NCBI RefSeq assembly: GCF_001885075.1
Contig: NZ_MODU01000004.1
Span: 1,054,001-1,118,000, forward strand
Source: Alteromonas sp. V450
Lineage (GTDB): Bacteria; Pseudomonadota; Gammaproteobacteria; Enterobacterales; Alteromonadaceae
DNA length: 64,000 bases
Reading direction: 5' to 3'
The notes under the pieces were generated by a model. That model had not been told where the DNA came from and did no database searches. It saw only the letters and a list, made by a program, of their open reading frames with translations. This document shows, piece by piece, positions 52,674 to 61,710 of the stretch. Every line of letters begins with the position of its first letter. Position 1 is the stretch's first letter. A program made the translations under genes and the position numbers.

Positions 52674-53526
52674 AATAAAACTATCGTCACTTTTTGAACT
52701 TGAAACAGTGGAAGCTGGCATTTATCGGGGTCAAAGCTGGGATTTAGGCTTTAGAGCGTTGTTTGGGGGGCAGGTCTTAGGTCAAGCACTAGCTGCGGCA
52801 TATGAGACAGTAGAAGCAGGTAGAGTGGCTCACTCGTTTCATACCTATTTTTTACTCCCTGGTAATGCAAAAAAACCTGTAGTTTATGATGTGGAAATAG
52901 TACGTGACGGAAGAAGTTTTTCGGCGCGACGTGTAAAAGCCATTCAAGATGGTCGCAACATTTTTTACATGACAGCGTCTTTTCAAGTACCACAAGATGG
53001 CATGGAGCATCAAAACCCAACAATGCCAGATGTGCCTGCACCAGAAGACGTGCAGTCTGATATAGAATTCTACGAAGCCAACTTCAATAAAATTGCACGG
53101 CCTATGCAGGAAGCACTGAGTTACCACAAGCCTGTAGATATTCGTACTATAGATGCGGCTAACTCGTATCATTCAGCTAAGCGTGAGCCGACCCGCTTTA
53201 TCTGGTTGAAGGCCAGAGATACGATGAATGCCACGCTTTCTGTTCATCAAGCAGCGCTTGCCTACGCGTCGGATTACCATTTTCTTAGTACGTCACTTCA
53301 GCCTCACGGTGTTGCGGTAACAGATAAATCACTTCGAATAGCGACCATCGACCATGCTATGTGGTTCCATCGTCCAATTAACATGAATGAGTGGATGCTG
53401 TATGCGATGGAAAGCCCTTTTAGCGGTGGCTCAAGAGGTTTGGTTCGCGGACAAATATTCAGCCAAAGTGGTGAGCTCATAGCATCAACGATGCAAGAGG
53501 GGCTCATGAGAAAAGTAGAAGAATAG
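52666..53526 (+). CDS. tesB: acyl-CoA thioesterase II
   Basis: This 286-residue double-hotdog enzyme hydrolyses medium- and long-chain acyl-CoA. Family markers are [20 protein letters not shown] split over residues 19-38, [12 protein letters not shown] near 55, and the C-terminal [10 protein letters not shown] (about 229-238) with the catalytic aspartate; a glutamine-containing tail [10 protein letters not shown] follows. A longer frame opens at 52648, but the ATG at 52666 gives the usual start. It overlaps the kinase gene by 8 bases and is followed 10 bases later by yrdA. Confidence 0.93.
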   Translation: MSEIKLSSLFELETVEAGIYRGQSWDLGFRALFGGQVLGQALAAAYETVEAGRVAHSFHTYFLLPGNAKKPVVYDVEIVRDGRSFSARRVKAIQDGRNIFYMTASFQVPQDGMEHQNPTMPDVPAPEDVQSDIEFYEANFNKIARPMQEALSYHKPVDIRTIDAANSYHSAKREPTRFIWLKARDTMNATLSVHQAALAYASDYHFLSTSLQPHGVAVTDKSLRIATIDHAMWFHRPINMNEWMLYAMESPFSGGSRGLVRGQIFSQSGELIASTMQEGLMRKVEE

Positions 53527-53536
53527 GGAGAGCATT

Positions 53537-54061
53537 ATGCGCTACAAGTTAGGTACAACGTCGCCGCAGGTGCACGACAATGCATTCATAGCGCCTGGCG
53601 CCCATGTTATTGGTAATGTTGAATTAAAAGCGGGTGCAAGCGTATGGTTCAATGCGGTAATACGCGGTGATATGGACAAAATAACGATTGGCGAAAATAC
53701 AAATATTCAAGATGGCAGCGTACTACACACCGATGCAGGTATTCCCTTAAAGCTTGGTAAAGGGGTAACCGTAGGACACAAGGTAATGCTCCACGGGTGC
53801 GAAATTGGTGACTATTCCTTGGTAGGCATTAATGCTGTAGTGCTAAACGGTGCAAAAATTGGAAAATATTGCATTATTGGCGCTAACGCTTTGATAACGG
53901 AAAACATGGAAATTCCAGATTACAGCCTTGTTGTAGGAGCACCTGGGAAAGTCATAAAAACGATGGACGAGAGCATAGAACCCAAACTAAAGGGATCCGC
54001 AAGTCACTACGTAGAAAATGGAAAAAACTATAAAACGACGTTGCACCCAATCGACAAATAA
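53537..54061 (+). CDS. yrdA: gamma carbonic anhydrase family protein
   Basis: This 174-residue left-handed beta-helix protein belongs to the gamma carbonic anhydrase/YrdA family. The three zinc-ligand histidines of the family are at positions 64 (SVLHTDAG), 81 (VGHKV) and 86 (MLHGC). Hexapeptide turns (for example IGENTNI and IGKYCII) run along the protein. Whether it hydrates carbon dioxide is not certain, because many members lack activity. It is the last gene of the kinase-tesB-yrdA operon, and a structured region follows. Confidence 0.92.
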   Translation: MRYKLGTTSPQVHDNAFIAPGAHVIGNVELKAGASVWFNAVIRGDMDKITIGENTNIQDGSVLHTDAGIPLKLGKGVTVGHKVMLHGCEIGDYSLVGINAVVLNGAKIGKYCIIGANALITENMEIPDYSLVVGAPGKVIKTMDESIEPKLKGSASHYVENGKNYKTTLHPIDK

Positions 54062-54090
54062 GTCTGAAAGTTTATGCGAGATATATAGTA

Positions 54091-54154
54091 TTCCCCCATA
54101 AAAAATGCCCAGAACAAACGTTCCGGGCCTAGGGGAATGGCTCATTGCTGAGCC
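54091..54154 (+). other. nested hairpins downstream of yrdA (terminator or structured RNA)
   Basis: TTCCCC (54091-54096) and GGGGAA (54132-54137) can enclose GCCCAGAAC/GTTCCGGGC (54107-54115 and 54120-54128, one mismatch). A second hairpin GGCTCA/TGAGCC (54139-54144 and 54149-54154) follows at once. No long T-run follows on the plus strand, while the minus strand has ATTTTTTA after the inner stem. It may be a terminator or a structured RNA. Confidence 0.5.
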
Positions 54155-54579
54155 GTGCGCTAACTTTTACACAGGAGAGTTTAGATAAAATCTTTCAAAC
54201 GGACAATGAGTATAGAACACAATTGGTTAAATTATAAACAATATTTGTGTGAATTTTATCTTACACTCTTAACTTTAATTAAATTGTAGAACTATTACGT
54301 TAGTTATCAACGAACTAAATACTGGTCGGATGTGATGATTTTTATTGTTTAAACTGTCCAGATAATATCCACATACTGATCACATTTTATACACATTATA
54401 ATTAATCGCTCGGTTATAGACGGGTTATATAAATCTAGATGCTTTCATTCATATTGATTATGTTCAGTACAGATGGTTGTTCCTTTCCCTTATCCTTGTA
54501 GTATGTCGTGATTCTTCATGCTTAATCAGCATGATACTGACCATAAAAACAGGCCCTTACATTATTACGAGGATGGATT
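54155..54579. other. intergenic region before the aminotransferase gene
   Basis: No gene is supported. The stretch is AT-rich and should hold the aminotransferase promoter. Near 54519-54533 CATGCTTAATCAGCATG forms a small inverted repeat. No known riboswitch was recognised. GGATGG-type purines directly precede the ATG at 54580. Confidence 0.4.
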
Positions 54580-55701
54580 ATGCAATCATTTTCTACTTTT
54601 ATTCCCCCTGAACGTACCTTGATGGGACCGGGACCATCCGATGTTAACCCTAGAATTTTAAATGCGATGGCAAGACCTACTCTGGGGCATCTCGACCCAA
54701 TGTTCATTGAATTAATGGATCAGACCAAACAGCTTCTGCAATACGCCTTTAAAACCGAAAATGCACTGACGATGCCAATCTCAGCTCCGGGTTCAGCTGG
54801 CATGGAGGCGTGTTTCGTCAACTTAGTGGAGCCAGGCGATAAAGTATTGGTTTGTATTAACGGCGTGTTCGGCAATCGCATGGTTGAAAACGTTGAGCGC
54901 TGTGGTGGTAAGGCTATAACTGTCAACAATACATGGGGCGAGCAAACTGACCTTAATATGGTAGAAGACACCCTTAAAGCCAATCCGGATATTAAGATCC
55001 TTGCTTTTGTGCATGCCGAGACATCTACGGGCGTTCGCAATGAAGCTAAAGCGCTTTGTGAGCTCGCAAAAAAGCATGATTGTCTTAGCATTGTTGATGC
55101 AGTTACCTCTCTTGGAGGTATCGAGCTAGATGTTGATGGGTGGGGCATTGACGCTATTTATTCAGGTTCACAGAAGTGCTTAAGTTGTGTTCCGGGGATC
55201 TCTCCCGTTTCATTTAGTGAAAGAGCAGTTAACGTTATTCAAAACCGAAAAACGAAAGTACAAAGTTGGTTTTTAGACATGAACTTGATTGTTGGTTATT
55301 GGGGTCAAGGCGCCAAGCGTGCCTACCACCATACGGCACCTGTCAACAGCATGTACGCCATGTACGAATCTCTTCTAATTTTAAAAGAAGAAGGCTTAGA
55401 AAATGCGTGGCAACGTCACGCTCTGGGTCATGAAAAACTTGCGCAGGGTTTAAGTGAACTTGGGCTAGAATTAACGGTAGACAGTGCTTATCGTTTACCT
55501 CAATTAAATGTAGTTAAAATTCCAGACGGCGTAGACGATGCTGCCGTTCGCAAGCAATTACTTGAAGATTTCAATTTAGAAATCGGCGCTGGCTTAGGCG
55601 AACATGCCGGTAAAGTATGGCGAATTGGTCTTATGGGATACGCATGTAAGCCACGAAATATCGACCATTGCCTTGCTGCGTTGCGCACGGTGCTTAAGTA
55701 A
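54580..55701 (+). CDS. class V aminotransferase (alanine-glyoxylate/serine-pyruvate type)
   Basis: This 373-residue PLP enzyme matches the alanine-glyoxylate/serine-pyruvate aminotransferase family. The start contains PPERTLMGPGPSDVNPR, typical of the family. The PLP lysine is Lys199 in SGSQKCLSCVPG, and FVHAETSTGV and VDAVTSLGGI lie in the cofactor pocket. RIGLMGYACKPRNI is at the C-terminus. It could remove glyoxylate or connect glycine and serine metabolism; the substrate pair is inferred from the family. It stands alone. Confidence 0.9.
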   Translation: MQSFSTFIPPERTLMGPGPSDVNPRILNAMARPTLGHLDPMFIELMDQTKQLLQYAFKTENALTMPISAPGSAGMEACFVNLVEPGDKVLVCINGVFGNRMVENVERCGGKAITVNNTWGEQTDLNMVEDTLKANPDIKILAFVHAETSTGVRNEAKALCELAKKHDCLSIVDAVTSLGGIELDVDGWGIDAIYSGSQKCLSCVPGISPVSFSERAVNVIQNRKTKVQSWFLDMNLIVGYWGQGAKRAYHHTAPVNSMYAMYESLLILKEEGLENAWQRHALGHEKLAQGLSELGLELTVDSAYRLPQLNVVKIPDGVDDAAVRKQLLEDFNLEIGAGLGEHAGKVWRIGLMGYACKPRNIDHCLAALRTVLK

Positions 55702-55995
55702 ACGAGCATAGGGTCTGTTGTTCTTTAATTTACATTCTAATTAAAAATTGTACAGCAAAGCTCAATAGGCCCTAAAATTATACAATCCGCATTCCAAACC
55801 AAAACAACATTGTGCTCTAACTTATCCATATTTGATTTTTGCCTCATAAAAAGCACATCTCGGCGACGTTACATCTCTTCTCGTCTCAGTTCAGTGCTAT
55901 GCTTCCTTTCGTTGCGTATATTCATAAACTATTCAGTTTTAAACATTTATCCTTTCGGTAACGTAATTAATTGGCGCCATATAAAAGGAATCTCT

Positions 55996-56727
55996 ATGAA
56001 AATAATCACGCGTACTCATTCTTATTCAACAGCTAAAAGCGTAGTTAAAAAAGCATTGTTGGCTTCATCATTTATTGCCCTATCTGCACCTATGATTTCT
56101 GCACAGGCCGCACAAGAAGCGGTTATAAATGTACAAGGCGTAGGAGCCGTTGAAGTAACACCAAACGCTTATTCAGTCACACTTGTTGTTGAAGAAGCAG
56201 GTAATACGGTAGGGAAGCTAAATACCCAGCTTGATTCGGACATGCGCTCTATCGTTACGTTTTTGCTTAAACAGGGAATAGAAGAAAAGCACATTCAAAA
56301 TATGCAAGTGCGCTTACAGCCTCGCTATGTCAATACTCCTCAGGGTCGAAAGCAAGACGGCTTTACGTTGTCTCGTGAAATCAACATTACCTCTACCAAC
56401 CTTGAAACCTACGACAAAGTCCTTGATGGCGTACTAAAACGTGGGGTAGATCGTATTCAGCAATTCAACTTTATCTCAGTTGGTGAAGGCGATGCTTACC
56501 AGAAAGCACTGGTTGGCGCAGTAAAAGACGCAAAGCAACGTGCACAGTTACTCGCAAAAGAATTAGAGGTTGAAATAGGGGAAGTAGTTGCAATCTCTGA
56601 ATCTGGTGGCAATATGCCGATTCCACTAATGCGCGCAGAAGCTTTTGCGAAAGATATGTCCATGTCTTTACCCGGTCAAGAGCGTATAGAGGCGCGAATT
56701 AGTGTGTCTTTTAATATTGTTCAATAG
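55996..56727 (+). CDS. exported SIMPL-domain (DUF541) protein
   Basis: This 243-residue protein has a signal peptide (hydrophobic about 23-37, cleaved near SAQAAQ) and a SIMPL/DUF541 domain (YggE-like), probably periplasmic. Family pieces are INVQGVGAVEVTPNAYSVTL in the N-terminal strand and GVDRIQQFNFISVGEGD later. The frame is open from 55810, but the extra 62 residues do not look like protein and the ATG at 55996 follows AAGGAATCTCT. The function of the family is unclear, with links to oxidative stress. msrC follows 12 bases later. Confidence 0.88.
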   Translation: MKIITRTHSYSTAKSVVKKALLASSFIALSAPMISAQAAQEAVINVQGVGAVEVTPNAYSVTLVVEEAGNTVGKLNTQLDSDMRSIVTFLLKQGIEEKHIQNMQVRLQPRYVNTPQGRKQDGFTLSREINITSTNLETYDKVLDGVLKRGVDRIQQFNFISVGEGDAYQKALVGAVKDAKQRAQLLAKELEVEIGEVVAISESGGNMPIPLMRAEAFAKDMSMSLPGQERIEARISVSFNIVQ

Positions 56728-56739
56728 CAGGAAATTCGT

Positions 56740-57195
56740 TTGAAAGAACAACAATACAGCCAATTAATAGCTCAAACAAAAAGTTTGGTGTCTGGCGAAC
56801 ATGATCTTATCGCTAACATGGCTAACATCAGTGCGTTACTTTTTAATAACCTTGAAGACGTTAATTGGGCAGGTTTTTATCTGTATAAAGAAGAACAACT
56901 TGTGCTTGGTCCATTTCAAGGTCAACCAGCCTGTATCCGCATTCCTTTAGGCAAAGGTGTTTGCGGAACAAGTGCAAGCACGAGAACGGTACAACGCATT
57001 GCAGACGTCCATCAGTTTGAAGGGCATATTGCTTGTGATGCCGCGTCCAACTCAGAGATTGTTGTTCCGCTAGTGGTAAATAATGCGCTTATTGGCGTTC
57101 TCGATATCGACAGCCCTGTTTTTGAACGTTTTACAGAAGAAGACGAAAAAGGGCTCGTTGAAATTGCTCAAATTCTTATGGATTCGCAGAAATAA
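56740..57195 (+). CDS. msrC: free methionine-(R)-sulfoxide reductase
   Basis: This 151-residue GAF-domain enzyme reduces free methionine-(R)-sulfoxide. Family cysteines are visible in PACIRIP, KGVCGTSA and HIACDAAS, with the redox pair between them. NWAGFYLYKEEQLVLGPFQG and GVLDIDSPVFERF are typical. Translation starts at TTG 56740 behind CAGGAAA. Together with proQ and prc it reproduces the E. coli yebR-proQ-prc cluster, here with one extra small gene in between. Confidence 0.93.
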   Translation: MKEQQYSQLIAQTKSLVSGEHDLIANMANISALLFNNLEDVNWAGFYLYKEEQLVLGPFQGQPACIRIPLGKGVCGTSASTRTVQRIADVHQFEGHIACDAASNSEIVVPLVVNNALIGVLDIDSPVFERFTEEDEKGLVEIAQILMDSQK

Positions 57196-57197
57196 TC

Positions 57198-57488
57198 ATG
57201 AAATCCAGTGTTGATATACACGTTGTTTTATCTACGTTTGAAGATATGGAAGACTTTCACGATGACCCGGATGAGGCCTCTGAACGTTTAAATTTTATTC
57301 TTCACGCGATTTACGACAACGCAGAAGAAGATATTGAAACACAGCGTTTAGAGCAAATTTTGCACTACGCATGGGAATCTTGGCAACAAGATAAGCATTT
57401 ATTAGAAATAGATGACGACGAATTGCTTGATTGGGTTGACCACACGCTGGCAACTTGGGATGATGCAAGTAACGATGAAATCTCCTGA
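57198..57488 (+). CDS. small acidic hypothetical protein in the msrC-proQ operon
   Basis: This 96-residue protein is strongly acidic (Asp/Glu-rich throughout, for example EDMEDFHDDPDEASER) and helical. No signal peptide, membrane segment or known motif is seen. It starts 2 bases after the msrC stop and ends 16 bases before proQ, so it is cotranscribed with them. Its position suggests a role beside ProQ or in RNA or stress handling, which is only an inference. Confidence 0.7.
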   Translation: MKSSVDIHVVLSTFEDMEDFHDDPDEASERLNFILHAIYDNAEEDIETQRLEQILHYAWESWQQDKHLLEIDDDELLDWVDHTLATWDDASNDEIS

Positions 57489-57504
57489 ATAATTTAGAAA
57501 GTTA

Positions 57505-58173
57505 ATGGAATCACCAGAGAAGTTTACTAACAGTAAGGAAGTGATAGCTTTCCTTGCAGAGACCTTTCCGAAATGTTTTAGCATTGAAGGCGAGGCCCGC
57601 CCACTTAAGATCGGTATTTTTCAAGATCTTGCCACTCGTTTAGAAGAAGAGGAGCGCGTAAGCAAGACGCTTCTTCGGTCTACTCTACGTCATTACACCA
57701 ACAGTTGGCGCTATCTTTATAGCATCAAAGAAGGTGCAAACCGCGTAGATTTAGACGGCGTTGAAGGCGAGCCTATTGAAAAAGAGCACGCTGATCACGC
57801 GCAACAACAGCTGGAAGAAAGTAAAGCGAAAGCCGCTGAGAAGCGCAAAGCCAAACTTGCACAGCAGCCAAAGCGTAAAGATAAACGTCAATTTAATCGC
57901 CCAAAAGGTGAAAAAACTGCAAATTCAGACCATGCTGATACAAAGCGCGGAACTAAACCGAAAAATAACAGACCAAACAATACACCACCTGCAAAATTGA
58001 CGGACAGCGATTTACAGCAAGGTACGCAAGTTACTGTTAAATTAGGTAAGGCACCTATGCCAGCAGTAATTACCGAAGTTGCAAAAGACGGCATTCACGT
58101 ACAATTAGACTCAGGTATGGTGGTAAAAGTAAACGCAGACGCTTTACGTTTGGCTCGCTCCAAGAGGTCGTAA
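57505..58173 (+). CDS. proQ: RNA chaperone ProQ
   Basis: This 222-residue RNA-binding protein matches ProQ, which binds small RNAs and mRNA 3-prime ends. The N-terminal FinO domain (about 1-115) has FPKCFSIEGEARPLKIGIFQ in part and RSTLRHYTNSWRYLYS. A basic, Lys/Arg/Gln-rich linker (about 115-165) is followed by a Tudor-like C-terminal domain beginning LQQGTQVTVKLG. prc starts 4 bases downstream. The order msrC-x-proQ-prc is conserved in related bacteria apart from the small gene. Confidence 0.95.
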   Translation: MESPEKFTNSKEVIAFLAETFPKCFSIEGEARPLKIGIFQDLATRLEEEERVSKTLLRSTLRHYTNSWRYLYSIKEGANRVDLDGVEGEPIEKEHADHAQQQLEESKAKAAEKRKAKLAQQPKRKDKRQFNRPKGEKTANSDHADTKRGTKPKNNRPNNTPPAKLTDSDLQQGTQVTVKLGKAPMPAVITEVAKDGIHVQLDSGMVVKVNADALRLARSKRS

Positions 58174-58177
58174 AATT

Positions 58178-60220
58178 ATGAGAGACATCCTTCGAATTTC
58201 TATCGCTAGTGCTTTCCTTACCGTTGGTGTAGGGGCGGGCGCAGTTACGTCAACACCTGAAGTAGACGAACTTCCTATATTGGAACAAGAATCTCAGCAC
58301 AGTGTTGCCGCTAAGCGAGTAAGTGCACTATTTACACGGGCGCACTACAAGGAAATATCGTTGGATGATGCGCTCTCTGCTCGCGTTTATCAGCGTTTTA
58401 TAGAGTCTCTTGATCATAACAAGCAAGTGTTGTTGTTGTCAGACGTTGTCGGTTTCGAAAAATACCGGCATCTGTTTGACGAGGCGTTGAACAGAGGCAA
58501 CCTTTCGATTGCTTATGATATGTACAACGTGAGCGCAAAACGCAGAATTGAGCGTTACGAGTATGCCTTGTCGCTACTTGAACAAGGCCCATTCGATTTT
58601 GAAAAAGAAAACGACAAATTTTTCTATGACAGAGAAGACGCAGATTGGCCTCAAAATAAGGCTGAACTTGATGAAATCTGGCGCCAACGAGTTAAGTACG
58701 ATGCGCTAAACTTGGTATTAGCAGATAAATCATGGGAAAAAACAAAAGAGCTGCTTACTAAACGTTACCAGAGAGCGATAAAGCGCACCAAACAAGCAAA
58801 GAGTGAAGATGTTTTTCAATCTGCGATGAACGCTTTCGCTCGCACAATTGAAGCACATACAAGCTATTTGTCGCCTCGAAATGCCGACCGTTTCCAAATG
58901 GAAATGAACTTATCGTTTGAAGGTATTGGTGCGGTATTGCAAAGCGAGGACGATTACACTGTCATTAAAAGTGTTGTTCCAGGCGGCCCAGCTGACGAAT
59001 CTGGTGCAATAAAACCCGAAGACAAAATAGTGGGTGTGGCACAAGACGATGAAGAATTCGTCGACGTAATTGGATGGCGGCTTGACGAAGTCGTTGAATT
59101 AATTAAGGGGCCGAAGGGAAGTACCGTCAGGCTTCAAGTTGAAAAAGGTGCAACAGACGCAAAAACAACGTCTGTAGTAAGCCTCACGCGAGATAAGATA
59201 AAACTAGAAGATCGTGCAGCAAAGTCTGAAGTTTACACGCCAGATACTGGCCCGCATGCCGGTGAACCCCTTGGTGTTATTACTATTCCAAGCTTTTACA
59301 ACAACCTTAGCATGGACGTTGCGAAAGAAATTGAGAGTCTAAAAGCGCAAAATGTAAAAGGGGTGATTGTTGATTTACGAGGCAATGGCGGTGGTTCATT
59401 AACCGAGGCAACATTGTTAACGGGTTTATTCATTGAAAAAGGCCCGGTTGTTCAAATCCGCTATGGTCAAACCAAAGTCAGTGTGAATCGCGATACCGAC
59501 GGCGAAGTAGCGTATGATGGTCCACTTACAGTATTAGTCGACCGTTACAGTGCTTCTGCATCAGAAATATTTGCGGCCGCTATGCAAGACTACAATCGCG
59601 CCTTGATCGTTGGTGAGCAAACTTTTGGTAAAGGAACAGTTCAACAGCACCGTGGTTTAGGTAAAATTTACGACCTTTACGACAACCCATTAGGAAGTGT
59701 GCAGTTCACTATCGCTAAATTTTATCGAATTAACGGCGGTAGTACACAACACAAGGGTGTTATTCCTGATATTCTGTATCCGTCTGCGGTGGAACCAGCA
59801 GAGTGGGGAGAGTCACAAGCAGAAAATGCGTTACCCTGGGATAGTATTAATCGCGCTAATTACACAACGTTTGCTGATGGTGCTGCTGCGTTAGACGTGC
59901 TCACTGCGAAACACAACAAGCGCATTCTTTCTAATCCAGAGTTTGAGTATATTTACGACGATATAAAAGAATATAAGGAAAACAAAGATAAGAATTTTAT
60001 CTCATTAGTTAAGTCTGTTCGAGAAGCCGAGAAAAAAGAGGCGGAAGAGAAGTCGCTTGCTCGCGCTAACGAACGTCTGCAGCGAATTGGTCTAGAGCCC
60101 ATTGCATCTTTAGATGATATGCCAGACGATATGGAAGAATTGGATCCATTTTTAGATGAGGCCGCAAACATAACATTCGATATGATTGAGACAGGCCGAT
60201 ACGCGATTACAAGAAACTAA
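58178..60220 (+). CDS. prc: carboxy-terminal processing protease (tail-specific protease)
   Basis: This 680-residue periplasmic protease degrades proteins by their C-termini and processes PBP3-type substrates. It has a signal peptide (hydrophobic about 5-22) and a PDZ domain beginning LSFEGIGAVLQSEDDYT. The S41 catalytic serine is in YSASASEIFAAAM (about residues 458-470), and the catalytic lysine follows in EQTFGKGTVQ. The length is that of E. coli Prc. It is the last gene of the msrC-proQ-prc operon and is followed by a terminator. Confidence 0.95.
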   Translation: MRDILRISIASAFLTVGVGAGAVTSTPEVDELPILEQESQHSVAAKRVSALFTRAHYKEISLDDALSARVYQRFIESLDHNKQVLLLSDVVGFEKYRHLFDEALNRGNLSIAYDMYNVSAKRRIERYEYALSLLEQGPFDFEKENDKFFYDREDADWPQNKAELDEIWRQRVKYDALNLVLADKSWEKTKELLTKRYQRAIKRTKQAKSEDVFQSAMNAFARTIEAHTSYLSPRNADRFQMEMNLSFEGIGAVLQSEDDYTVIKSVVPGGPADESGAIKPEDKIVGVAQDDEEFVDVIGWRLDEVVELIKGPKGSTVRLQVEKGATDAKTTSVVSLTRDKIKLEDRAAKSEVYTPDTGPHAGEPLGVITIPSFYNNLSMDVAKEIESLKAQNVKGVIVDLRGNGGGSLTEATLLTGLFIEKGPVVQIRYGQTKVSVNRDTDGEVAYDGPLTVLVDRYSASASEIFAAAMQDYNRALIVGEQTFGKGTVQQHRGLGKIYDLYDNPLGSVQFTIAKFYRINGGSTQHKGVIPDILYPSAVEPAEWGESQAENALPWDSINRANYTTFADGAAALDVLTAKHNKRILSNPEFEYIYDDIKEYKENKDKNFISLVKSVREAEKKEAEEKSLARANERLQRIGLEPIASLDDMPDDMEELDPFLDEAANITFDMIETGRYAITRN

Positions 60221-60234
60221 TTTACTCAACTAGG

Positions 60235-60262
60235 GGGCTGGTCTAGGGCCAGCCCTTTTTTT
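60235..60262 (+). terminator. intrinsic terminator after prc
   Basis: GGGCTGG (60235-60241) and CCAGCCC (60249-60255) form a perfect stem with a 7-base loop followed by TTTTTTT. Confidence 0.92.
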
Positions 60263-60303
60263 ATGTCTATAAATAAATTAAAACAATAATAAAGGAAAAT
60301 AAT

Positions 60304-61638
60304 ATGGCTATCAGAGGCGAGTTTTCCTCTCGAATAGGGTTTGTTCTTGCCGCGGCAGGCTCAGCAGTAGGGCTTGGAAATATTTGGGGGTTTCCTACTA
60401 AGGTAGCAAGTAATGGCGGCGCTGCTTTTGTTCTCGTTTACTTGCTACTCGCTTTTGTACTCGCATACCCTGTGCTAATGGCCGAGTTAATTATAGGTCG
60501 TAGTTCGCGCTCGAATATGGTTGACGCCTTAGGAAAGATATCGGGTAACTTTGTGGGACGAGCGACGGGCCTTTGGGGTTGTATTACCGTATCACTCATA
60601 CTGGCTTTTTACGCCATTGTCGGGGGGTGGATGCTTGTTTATTTTTCTGATGCTGCGGTGAGCATGTTTGGCATGCAGCAAGCAAGCGAGTGGCTTCTTA
60701 CATCCTCGGTTACGCGTAACGTTATTTTTTGTTTTATATTCATGAGCTTAACGGCTTTCATTGTTGTAGGTGGTGTTAAGTCAGGCATTGAAAAGTGGTC
60801 TGTACGACTTATGCCTACACTAGTTGTTCTAATTCTCGCGCTCATAGTCTATGTAAGCTTACAGCCAGGAGCTATAGAAGGCTGGTCAGCCTATCTAGTG
60901 CCAGATTTTTCAAGAGTGCTAGACCCAGATTTGTTAATTAACGCTATGGGGCAAGCTTTCTTCTCAATGTCTTTGGGCGTAGGCACCATGTTGGTCTATG
61001 GCTCTTATTTAAGTAAAAAAGAGAACCTTCCAAGTATTGGTGCATCTGTTGCACTCGTTGACATAGGGGTAGCAGTCATCGCCGGAATGCTGATCATCCC
61101 CGCTATGTATGTTGCGTTAAATAACGGTGTCGAAATATTCACACCCGAAGGGGCGTTAATTCAAGGTGACACTCTCATCTTTAAAGTACTTCCCGCTTTA
61201 TTCGATACCATCGGTACGGTTGGGCTTTTTGTAGCATTTACCTTTTTTGCGTTAATGGCTATTGCCGCTGTAACATCGTCAATTTCAATGTTAGAAGTTC
61301 CTGTTGCGTTTATGGTAGAGAGCAAAGGTCTTCAGCGTAAAAAAGCGGTGTTGCTTATGGCAGCCGTTATTTTTGCTTTAAGCTGTATCATTATTCTCAA
61401 TTTCGAAACCTTGTTTGGTCTAGTGATTTCGTTAACCACTGAATACAGTCAGCCTCTTCTTGGATTAGCGCTTTGTATTTTTGCAGGTTGGGTATGGCGC
61501 AGGGACGCCATTTTAGACGAACTAAAGCAGGGTGATCAGTTTGCTGAGCACAGTATCTTTTGGAAAATTTGGCCATGGTACGTTCGTTTTGTGTGTCCGC
61601 TTATCATTGGACTGATGTTCTATCGCTCAGTGTTTTAG
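60304..61638 (+). CDS. neurotransmitter:sodium symporter family transporter
   Basis: This 444-residue inner-membrane protein has about 11 hydrophobic segments and belongs to the SNF/NSS family. The first helix motif GSAVGLGNIWGFPTKVASNG holds the sodium-binding residues and is diagnostic. SLGVGTMLVYGSYLSKKEN near residue 225 is the typical helix 6-7 region. It probably imports an amino acid with sodium; the substrate is not readable. AAAGGA precedes the ATG. An NhaC-type antiporter gene follows in the same direction after 72 bases. Confidence 0.92.
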   Translation: MAIRGEFSSRIGFVLAAAGSAVGLGNIWGFPTKVASNGGAAFVLVYLLLAFVLAYPVLMAELIIGRSSRSNMVDALGKISGNFVGRATGLWGCITVSLILAFYAIVGGWMLVYFSDAAVSMFGMQQASEWLLTSSVTRNVIFCFIFMSLTAFIVVGGVKSGIEKWSVRLMPTLVVLILALIVYVSLQPGAIEGWSAYLVPDFSRVLDPDLLINAMGQAFFSMSLGVGTMLVYGSYLSKKENLPSIGASVALVDIGVAVIAGMLIIPAMYVALNNGVEIFTPEGALIQGDTLIFKVLPALFDTIGTVGLFVAFTFFALMAIAAVTSSISMLEVPVAFMVESKGLQRKKAVLLMAAVIFALSCIIILNFETLFGLVISLTTEYSQPLLGLALCIFAGWVWRRDAILDELKQGDQFAEHSIFWKIWPWYVRFVCPLIIGLMFYRSVF

Positions 61639-61710
61639 GGTGGGAAAACAGAAGTATTCAGCACACTTAATGCATTAAAATTACAATAAAAAGGTTTTAA
61701 AAAAACGACA

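Noticed and set aside
54062..54579. glycine-type riboswitch before the aminotransferase gene
   Set aside because: A GGAGAG piece occurs near 54174, but the remaining conserved glycine-aptamer elements were not found, and it is about 400 bases from the start codon.
55810..55995. N-terminal extension of the SIMPL protein
   Set aside because: The extra 62 residues are Ser/Arg/Phe-rich without family resemblance, and a good ribosome-binding site and signal peptide begin at 55996.
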